NCBI GenBank assembly: GCA_026014605.1
Contig: JAOZIC010000140.1
Location: 1 to 6,447 of the forward strand
Length of the DNA stretch: 6,447 nt
Reading direction: 5' to 3'
Source: Candidatus Bathyarchaeota archaeon
GTDB taxonomy: Archaea > Thermoproteota > Bathyarchaeia > Bathyarchaeales > Bathyarchaeaceae
How positions within the stretch are numbered: position 1 is the first letter of the stretch; the number at the start of each line of letters is the position of its first letter. Below are positions 1-5,541 of this stretch, piece after piece. Below the pieces are notes generated by a model, which saw only the letters and a list, made by a program, of their open reading frames with translations, had not been told where the DNA came from and searched no databases. The translations under genes and the position numbers were made by a program.

Positions 1-3000
1 TAACCTGTGCCTTTGCCGTATCTTTCCATGAAAATCTTTTCTTTTTCCTCTTCAGGTATGCCTATGCCATCATCTTCATAAGTTACTCTCAGTTGGTGTT
101 TTTCTTCCGTGAAGTACACTTTGATGTTGCTGACTGTTTCTCCATGTTTTAGCGAATCATCAATTAGGTTATAGAATAGCTGTCTTAGCAACGAGTCAGC
201 CAAAACAGTTAGTCCCTTGCATTCGTTGGTTACAGTTATTTTGTTTGTATCTGAATGTAGCATTGCAGCTTCGTCAACGCAGGTTTTAACGTTGATGTAT
301 TCTAACTCGGTTGTGCCAAGCATTTCGTACATTCGTGCAAACGAAAATATTTTCTCTAACTTTTCAATAGCAGACTCGATTGAATCTAAATTCTGTATCG
401 GCTCTTTGTTATTGCCGAGTTGCATTTTAGCCAGATAAATACTGTTTTGGATAATCGCTAACTTGTTTCGGGCATCATGACGCGTAAGCTTACCAACAAC
501 ACCCAGTTTCTCGTTAGTCTTTACAAGTTTGTCAACAAGGTCATCTAACTCTTCCTTTGCTTTCTTTTGGTCTGTGACATCTTTTTTGATAACATGCAAG
601 TACTTTTTGCCCTCAAGTTCAATAACCTGTATAATGTTTTCGAACTCCTTGACTTCACCAGTTTTCGCTCGGTGTTTGGTAATAAATTCGCCCTTGCCCG
701 CGTCAATTAACTCTTGTATTCTTTTCTTTACTTCTTCATTTGACAGCTCTGCTTCATACTCAAAAACCGTGAGGTTACCAAATTCCTCTCTTGAATAACC
801 AAGTTGATTATGGGCTTCTTCATTAAACTCAACAGCAAATCCATTACGGTCAACAATCAAAATCCCCAAAGGCGCTTTATCAAAAAGCATGTGATACCGT
901 TTTTCTGCTTCTCCAAGCTTCTTTTCCATTCGTTTTATATCACTTAACCTTACAGTGAGTTCAGAAGCTGCAATTATGTTACCTTTTTCATCTTTAATTG
1001 GATTTGCCACAATTTCTATCCATTCACGCTTTCCACTAGAGCCGGGTACACGCTGTTCATGAACAACATGCTCTTGTCCAGTTTCAAAAATTTTTTTAGC
1101 CCCACATCCAGGACAAACCCTTTTGTAATCGTTGTATGTAAAATAGCATTTTTTCCCGATTGCATTTCCATAATTTGTTTTAAGAAACTTGTTCATCCAC
1201 AAAATTTCATAATCTTTTGAGATTATAGTAAGACCTGCACCAATATTGGCTGTGATCAGTTCAAGCATTTTTCGTTCTCTTTGCAGTGCATCTTCCACTT
1301 TTTTGCGGTCAGTGACATCCCGCAGAATTCCTTGCATGCATATTATGTTGCCTTCTGAATCACGCAAAAATTTTGCCTTAAATTCTCCCCACCTTTTTGT
1401 TCCATCTTTGCGTATGTACTCGTAGCACCAATACGGAAGCTCTGCGTCAGGGGTTTTTCGTATCATCTGTATTGCTTCTTTGAAATCAGCTGCCCCTTTC
1501 TCATAAGATTCTGGTGGCATCAAATTTTTTGGTCCAAGTTTTATCACTTCTTCAGGGGTGTATCCTGACAACGCCGTGATGGATGGACTTATGTATCTAA
1601 TGCTTAAATCCGGGTTCTGGATGAACAAAACATCCGAAGTATTTTCTGTCAATAACCGATACTTTTTCTCGCTTTCCATTAGCCTTTCTTCGGTCTTTTT
1701 GCGTTCAGTAACGTCCCGCATTGTACCCTGTGTTCCTATAAGGCGGCCTTCTGAATCGCGCAAAAGTTTTACTTTAAGTTCGCCCCAAAAAGTAGAGCCG
1801 TCTTTTTTTAAGTATTCATATTGCATTAGGCGACTTTCATTTTCTGGTTGTTTGTCCGCGTTCTCAATAGCATTTTTCCAGTTTTTTTCAGCTGCGTCGT
1901 AAGAGCTGGGAGCTACGAACTGTTTTGGGTGTAATTTCATTACTTCTTCAGGCGTGTATCCTGTTAATGCTTCAACAGATGGACTGACATATTTTATGCG
2001 TAAATCCAAACCTTGAATGAAAACAACGTCAGTTATGTTTTCAGCAATTAAACGGTATTTTTTCTCGCTTTCCTTTAGTTTCTCTTCAGTCTTTTTGCGT
2101 TCTGTGATGTCTCTTAAGGTACCTTGAAGCCCAACAAGATTTCCCTTTGAATCATGAAGAACTTTTGTTTTTAGTTCACCCCAAAATGTTGAACCATCTT
2201 TTCGTCTGTATTCATATTGTTTGAGCGGAATTTCTGCATCTAGGTCCTTTGAGGCTAACATAAGGGCTTCTTTGAAGTCTGTGACTCCTCGCTCAAAAGA
2301 TTCAGGGGTCATGAACTCATGAGGCTTTATTTTATACACTTCGTCTGGTGTGTAACCAGATAACGTTTCAATCGAAGGGCTAACATATGTTACGTTTAAG
2401 CTCATGTCTTGGATGAATATCGCGTCAGTTGTGTTTTCGGTCATTAGCCGATATTTTTTTTCGTTATCCTTTAGTTTCTCTTCAGTTTTTTTGTGTTCAA
2501 ACGTGTTTCCAATAAGCTCTGAAACTATCTGAAGCAGAGATACATCGTCTGAACTCCACAAATCCGTTTTTTCTAGGCTGGTGAGTCCAACAAATCCTGC
2601 CAGTTCTCCAGACACCTTAATTGGTAATACTACAAGCGATTTGATGTTGCGGCTTTCTAACATTTGTCTCTCGAAGTGTGCTTCTTTGGAAATCGTCGAA
2701 GTATCATTTATTTGAATTTTTTTTCCTTCTCTGAGGTTCTCTATCAAATACGGAAATTGTTCAACTGGAAGATTTTGGAGGCTTTTAATATCTGAAGTTG
2801 TGCCTTTTTTGCACCATTCATGTGTGTTACTAATAACCGTTCTATTTTTTCGTAAAAGGAAAATGTACACTCGGCTGGCGCCGCTTATTATTCCTATGTC
2901 TGCTAGTGATTCATGAATTGCTTTGTTGATGTCTGGGGGGTTCACAAACCGCGAAGAGATACGTGAAATAACTGACTCAAACTCAAGTTTGTATTTTAGT

Positions 3001-3476
3001 TTCTCTTCTGCGTTTTTCTTTTCTACTGCCTGCTTGATGTAGTGAATAAGTTGAGAATACACCGTTTCCGGGTGACCTGACTTGTTAATGTAGTAGTCTG
3101 CGCCCAGATTTAGTGCCTTAATGGCTACTTCTTCTTTGCCTTTGCCTGTAAACAGAATAAACGGAACATCATTACCGTTTTCCCGCAGTTCGTTCAGAAA
3201 CATTAAACCGTCCTTTTCTGGCATCTGATAATCTGAAACAACTACGTCGTACTCTGTTTGTGCAATTTTTTGTTTTGCCTCGTTAACTAACAACGCTGTG
3301 TCTACTTCAAACAGTTTTGTAATTTCCAGAATCTGTTTTGTGGTTGTTAAGAAACTCGCGTCGTCGTCCACGTACAATACGCGTATTATGCGAGCCTTAG
3401 GACCCACCGAGCTTTCTGGTAGCGAATCGGCAGCAGACCCCATTGTATCCATGGTTTTCCCATCAATTGCACACAT
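1..3476 (-). CDS. Hybrid PAS/GAF sensor histidine kinase with N-terminal receiver domain (3' end cut by window edge)
   Basis: The reading frame is uninterrupted from about 3563 to the left edge, giving 1158 visible residues from ATG 3476. Order of domains: receiver at about 29-155 (acidic VDDD 36-39, phospho-acceptor Asp82 in VVVSDYQMP, Thr110, Lys132); GAF at about 172-325; three near-identical PAS units from 341, each 132 residues; a fourth PAS at about 735-850 carrying Cys777, Cys788 and Cys791; a fifth PAS at about 857-972; HisKA at about 985-1050 with His1000 in LTRHDARNKL; HATPase from about 1090 with N-box 'NLIDDSLKHG' and G1 box 'DDGIGIP' (1135-1141). The sequence ends at 'GKGTG', inside the G2 box, so roughly the last 30-50 residues are missing. 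No signal peptide or membrane segment is seen, so it probably senses a cytoplasmic or redox signal. An N-terminal receiver suggests that it is itself the target of another kinase. Starts at ATG 3452 or 3443 are also possible; neither ATG 3476 nor ATG 3452 has a clear Shine-Dalgarno. The family call is firm; the ligand is unknown. Confidence 0.93.
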   Translation of the reverse strand, partial: MCAIDGKTMDTMGSAADSLPESSVGPKARIIRVLYVDDDASFLTTTKQILEITKLFEVDTALLVNEAKQKIAQTEYDVVVSDYQMPEKDGLMFLNELRENGNDVPFILFTGKGKEEVAIKALNLGADYYINKSGHPETVYSQLIHYIKQAVEKKNAEEKLKYKLEFESVISRISSRFVNPPDINKAIHESLADIGIISGASRVYIFLLRKNRTVISNTHEWCKKGTTSDIKSLQNLPVEQFPYLIENLREGKKIQINDTSTISKEAHFERQMLESRNIKSLVVLPIKVSGELAGFVGLTSLEKTDLWSSDDVSLLQIVSELIGNTFEHKKTEEKLKDNEKKYRLMTENTTDAIFIQDMSLNVTYVSPSIETLSGYTPDEVYKIKPHEFMTPESFERGVTDFKEALMLASKDLDAEIPLKQYEYRRKDGSTFWGELKTKVLHDSKGNLVGLQGTLRDITERKKTEEKLKESEKKYRLIAENITDVVFIQGLDLRIKYVSPSVEALTGYTPEEVMKLHPKQFVAPSSYDAAEKNWKNAIENADKQPENESRLMQYEYLKKDGSTFWGELKVKLLRDSEGRLIGTQGTMRDVTERKKTEERLMESEKKYRLLTENTSDVLFIQNPDLSIRYISPSITALSGYTPEEVIKLGPKNLMPPESYEKGAADFKEAIQMIRKTPDAELPYWCYEYIRKDGTKRWGEFKAKFLRDSEGNIICMQGILRDVTDRKKVEDALQRERKMLELITANIGAGLTIISKDYEILWMNKFLKTNYGNAIGKKCYFTYNDYKRVCPGCGAKKIFETGQEHVVHEQRVPGSSGKREWIEIVANPIKDEKGNIIAASELTVRLSDIKRMEKKLGEAEKRYHMLFDKAPLGILIVDRNGFAVEFNEEAHNQLGYSREEFGNLTVFEYEAELSNEEVKKRIQELIDAGKGEFITKHRAKTGEVKEFENIIQVIELEGKKYLHVIKKDVTDQKKAKEELDDLVDKLVKTNEKLGVVGKLTRHDARNKLAIIQNSIYLAKMQLGNNKEPIQNLDSIESAIEKLEKIFSFARMYEMLGTTELEYINVKTCVDEAAMLHSDTNKITVTNECKGLTVLADSLLRQLFYNLIDDSLKHGETVSNIKVYFTEEKHQLRVTYEDDGIGIPEEEKEKIFMERYGKGTG
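1275..2462 (-). repeat. Three tandem PAS-coding repeats, each exactly 396 bp
   Basis: The kinase gene contains three consecutive PAS units at 2462-2067, 2066-1671 and 1670-1275. The Arg codon of the shared 'EKKYRL' motif falls at 2448, 2052 and 1656, so the period is exactly 396 bp (132 codons) both times. The three units align without a gap. Shared blocks are EKKYRL, a 'TEN/AEN..(T/S)D' segment, 'FIQ', 'Y(V/I)SPS', 'GYTP(D/E)EV', 'YEY..KDG(S/T)', 'WGE(L/F)K.K' and 'RD(I/V)T(E/D)RKK'. Units 1 and 2 share a further block, DGSTFWGELK. This indicates in-gene duplication of a PAS-PAC module. Third positions differ among copies, so the duplications are not very recent. Confidence 0.9.
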
Positions 3477-3508
3477 AGGTGTTGAGGGTTCTTTAGGTGC
3501 AAGTTGGT

Positions 3509-3515
3509 GTATAAG
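3509..3515 (-). promoter_or_regulatory. Possible TATA box for the kinase gene
   Basis: The minus strand reads CTTATAC here, inside an A/T-rich stretch. Archaeal initiation about 25 bases downstream would fall near 3486, leaving a leader of about 10 bases to ATG 3476 or about 34 bases to ATG 3452. This spacing is the main reason for preferring ATG 3476. The match to the archaeal TATA consensus is only partial. Confidence 0.3.
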
Positions 3516-3573
3516 AATTATGTAACCCGCGTAATGATTACTAAATTTCAGAGTTTCGAATACCTAAAATGAC

Positions 3574-3652
3574 TTGCCAAAAATCTGATGCCTAAAAATT
3601 AAAAAAATGAAAAAAGGTTTCTTTGGCGCCAAAACATTGCCTTTTTTGGCAA
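3574..3652. promoter_or_regulatory. Cluster of TTTGGC/GCCAAA half-sites, possible operator
   Basis: In the gap upstream of the kinase, TTGCCAAAAA (3574-3583) and TTTTTGGCAA (3643-3652) form a perfect 10-bp inverted repeat. Between them lies a perfect 12-bp palindrome, TTTGGCGCCAAA (3622-3633). A further pairing, GCCAAAA (3628-3634) with TTTTGGC (3644-3650), could form a hairpin with a 9-base loop. Recurrence of one hexamer in both orientations within 80 bases fits a regulator-binding site. The hairpin could instead help end transcription of the upstream MetF-like gene, whose T-tracts lie immediately downstream. Confidence 0.4.
3594..3615 (-). terminator. T-rich transcription terminator after the MetF-like gene
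   Basis: On the minus strand this segment is three T-runs (6, 7 and 5 T) separated by a few bases, about 80 bases after the stop codon at 3693. Archaeal RNA polymerase terminates at such T-tracts without needing a hairpin, although a potential GCCAAAA/TTTTGGC stem lies just upstream (3628-3650). Confidence 0.55.
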
Positions 3653-3692
3653 ACGTCTGGACGCCATTTGTCTGTTTTAATTGACCGACTTT

Positions 3693-4418
3693 TTAGTCTC
3701 GGAATTTTTGGAGTTTTTGCAGCATTATTTTGTCGCCTTCTGCGTCTCCTGCGCATGTGGCGATGATGCCGTCTACAACTCCTTGTAGTCTTGCGGCTTT
3801 TTCTTCAACTGTGTCCATGGTTGCAGTTGCTGGCCAACCAATCATTTCCATGGTTTTCTGGTTCTTGTCTGTGGCTACTAGGAAGTATGCGTAGATAGGT
3901 TTGTTTAGTTTCTTGCATTCTGCAGCAACAGCTTCAAGCATTGGGAATGTTTCATCTTCGAGCCTCATGAAGTAGATAAAGTCCCAGTCGCCTTTTACAC
4001 GTTCGATGTTATCTTCTACAGAGCGTCTGGAAGTTAGAAGGCATCCTAGTTTCAGGTTTTTGAGTTTCACGTTTGTTCGTAAGAAGTCTCGGGCGCCTTC
4101 AGAGGACTTTAGTTCTTTGATTGGTTCACCGAAATGGGGCTTGTCTCCCATTGTGACGATTAATCCATCAAGTCCAATAACGTCGGAGGCTAATGCTAAA
4201 CCGCCAACTTCAACTGAGCCTTTGTAGTGAAGAATGAAGATGGGTACAACATATTTGTCTGGATACTTGTGTTTGAGTATGCAGCTTACAACTACACCGC
4301 TTGGTGCAGGAAAACCAGCAGCACTGTCTGTTACGTTCCATCCATCAACTAAACCTTCAAGTTCTTCAGCAAGTTTCTCAAATTTTCGTGTTGGGACAAA
4401 TTCATTTAGTATTTTCAT
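3693..4418 (-). CDS. MetF-like protein (methylenetetrahydrofolate reductase superfamily), short archaeal form
   Basis: This 241-residue soluble protein resembles the TIM-barrel flavoprotein family that reduces methylene-tetrahydrofolate (or the pterin equivalent) to the methyl form. Supporting signs are an early 'NEF.P' segment (Glu6, similar in place to the catalytic Glu of the 'FEFFPP' motif), 'NVTD' at 28-31, an alternating hydrophobic strand pattern, and 'LIVTMGDKP' at 86-94, which resembles the family's 'L.GD.P' loop with the flavin-site Asp (here Asp92). A late strand at 174-182 (PIYAYFLVA) and 'GWPATATMD' at 194-202 also fit a barrel. It is shorter than the roughly 290-residue bacterial enzyme, and the N-terminal strand begins almost at the first residue. 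It starts at ATG 4418, with a weak GATGATG upstream. It stands apart from its neighbours, behind a 152-base gap. In an archaeon it could serve a methyl branch of one-carbon metabolism; the exact cofactor (folate or methanopterin) cannot be read. The superfamily call is moderate and the reaction is uncertain. Confidence 0.6.
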   Translation of the reverse strand: MKILNEFVPTRKFEKLAEELEGLVDGWNVTDSAAGFPAPSGVVVSCILKHKYPDKYVVPIFILHYKGSVEVGGLALASDVIGLDGLIVTMGDKPHFGEPIKELKSSEGARDFLRTNVKLKNLKLGCLLTSRRSVEDNIERVKGDWDFIYFMRLEDETFPMLEAVAAECKKLNKPIYAYFLVATDKNQKTMEMIGWPATATMDTVEEKAARLQGVVDGIIATCAGDAEGDKIMLQKLQKFRD

Positions 4419-4492
4419 GGAGACATCATCTCGGCTGAAGGGTATGTAAAGTGAGTTAAAAAAACCTTTTGCAGATACAGTAATCCAAGTTA

Positions 4493-4531
4493 TTGTGCCT
4501 AAAATATGTTATAATCTACTAAATGGCACAA
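4493..4531. promoter_or_regulatory. Inverted repeat TTGTGCC-N25-GGCACAA around a TATA-like core
   Basis: TTGTGCC (4493-4499) and GGCACAA (4525-4531) are a perfect 7-bp inverted repeat. The 25-base spacer is A/T-rich and contains TTATAA (4509-4514), which reads as TTATAACATA on the minus strand. Initiation from it would give a leader of about 60 bases for the MetF-like gene. A repressor or activator site overlapping the promoter is a reasonable reading; a leader hairpin is the alternative. Confidence 0.35.
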
Positions 4532-4548
4532 CAAAACCCTCTATACTA

Positions 4549-4559
4549 CTATTTTATAG
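4549..4559 (-). promoter_or_regulatory. Second TATA-like box upstream of the MetF-like gene
   Basis: The minus strand reads CTATAAAATAG, a good A/T-rich TATA-type element just after the methyltransferase stop codon (4571). If used, the leader would be about 100 bases and would include the 4493-4531 inverted repeat. Whether this box or the one at 4509-4514 is used cannot be decided from sequence. Confidence 0.35.
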
Positions 4560-4570
4560 TCTGGACTACG

Positions 4571-5473
4571 TTAGTCTGCAGTTTTGTGTAAACACTTTTT
4601 GGCAACTACCGCGAACCAGTCGCCACCTTTTTGGTAAACGGTGCCTGCAAGGTCGTTCCAAACATGGATAATCTTGAATCCTGATTTCTCTAGAACTGGT
4701 TGTAATGTTTCAAGGCTGTAGTCGTGGAACCACAGACGGTAATCAGTTACTCCATCTTGGTCGAATACTATGTACCTGTTCAAGAAAACATTGTCCTCGG
4801 GATAATCATAACCTTGCTCTAACACCAAATGAGGTCTATCACGCCAGAAACTTTCATTGCCCGCATACCAACTGTTTCTCAGCTTATACTTCTGTCTTAG
4901 AGCGCGGGTCGTAACATCAAAGACCAAAAGACCCTCCGGTTTTAGTGCTTGCCACAGTTTCGATAACAGTTTGTCCCTTTGAGCATCGGAAAAGGTGTTC
5001 AATTCGCCGTTGACTTGGATGATGTGGTCAAATTCTTCTTCGAAATCTATTTCAAAAAAGTCTTGACAACTGTAATCTATGTCTAGGTCGTCAGTTTCCG
5101 CTTGTTTCTTAGCATAATCTAACGAACGCTGAGAAATGTCGATACCAACAACCTTTAACCCCATTTTTGCAAAACGACTAGAATATAGCCCCGGTCCACA
5201 ACCAAGGTCAAGTATTCGGTCGCCAGATTTGAAAACAGAGTTCATAAGGTGGTTTACTTCTTTATCGATTGTAGCGTGTTTGCGGCTGCCAATGTCGTTT
5301 TCTGAGTTTAGATGTGCTTGAAGCATACCTTTGGATATGTGTGGGTCGTTCCAGAACAGTTGTTCACCTGCTTCGAAGAGCGGCGGTTTTTCCGTTAGTT
5401 GTTTTGAATTTTTTATGGCATCATTTAATTTGTATTTCAGCTTCAGCACCTTTGTGGCTGTTCGTAGATTCAC
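4571..5473 (-). CDS. Class I SAM-dependent methyltransferase
   Basis: This 300-residue protein carries a Rossmann-type SAM-binding fold at about 80-190: motif I 'ILDLGCGPG' (87-95), 'VVGIDIS' (108-114) ending in the acidic residue that binds the SAM ribose, 'CQDFF' (136-140), and 'LKPEGLLVFDV' (177-187). It resembles the UbiE/Methyltransf_25-type enzymes. The N-terminal segment 'FWNDPHISKGMLQAHL' (40-55) is typical of a subgroup found in bacteria and archaea whose substrate is not known. The C-terminal third (about 195-290) is a beta-rich cap with many aromatic residues (WYAG, FWRDRP, YRLWFHDYS), likely the substrate site. The start is GTG at 5473; an in-frame TAG sits three codons upstream, and a downstream GTG at 5449 is the other option. 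It follows the DUF3795-like gene by 68 bases and may share its transcript. The fold is nearly certain; the substrate is not. Confidence 0.88.
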   Translation of the reverse strand: MNLRTATKVLKLKYKLNDAIKNSKQLTEKPPLFEAGEQLFWNDPHISKGMLQAHLNSENDIGSRKHATIDKEVNHLMNSVFKSGDRILDLGCGPGLYSSRFAKMGLKVVGIDISQRSLDYAKKQAETDDLDIDYSCQDFFEIDFEEEFDHIIQVNGELNTFSDAQRDKLLSKLWQALKPEGLLVFDVTTRALRQKYKLRNSWYAGNESFWRDRPHLVLEQGYDYPEDNVFLNRYIVFDQDGVTDYRLWFHDYSLETLQPVLEKSGFKIIHVWNDLAGTVYQKGGDWFAVVAKKCLHKTAD

Positions 5474-5504
5474 TTGGGTCTATTATAACTTCTTGTCTAC
5501 CCAA
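5474..5504. promoter_or_regulatory. Inverted repeat TTGGGT-N19-ACCCAA with A/T-rich core before the methyltransferase
   Basis: TTGGGT (5474-5479) and ACCCAA (5499-5504) flank a core containing TATTATAA (5482-5489). The arrangement resembles the repeat upstream of the MetF-like gene, but the arm sequence differs. The A/T core is too near GTG 5473 to act as its TATA box; it would better suit the alternative start at 5449. The arms are only 6 bp, so chance is possible. Confidence 0.2.
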
Positions 5505-5541
5505 TTACGAAGAACAACCAAATCTTCAAAACCAGAACTTA

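Noticed and set aside
2041..2500. Repeated DNA blocks in the PAS region as a CRISPR array or a mobile element
   Set aside because: The blocks recur at 396 bp inside one open frame and encode homologous PAS domains; there are no short identical repeats with variable spacers and no transposase or terminal repeats.
217..3525. Several plus-strand open frames opposite the kinase (for example 217-438, 529-798, 1558-1902, 3298-3525)
   Set aside because: They lie antisense to a continuous 1158-codon frame with clear kinase, PAS and receiver motifs. Their translations are Ser/Phe-rich and show no domain, which is typical of the complement of a Glu/Lys-rich gene.
3477..3692. A tRNA or other structured RNA gene in the gap before the kinase
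   Set aside because: I see no cloverleaf, T-loop (GGTTCRA) or similar conserved core; the gap is explained by T-tracts and half-site repeats.
4541..4559. CTATA...TATAG short inverted repeat as a terminator of the methyltransferase
   Set aside because: The 5-bp all-weak stem is not followed by a T-run on the minus strand; the segment is better explained as a TATA-like element.
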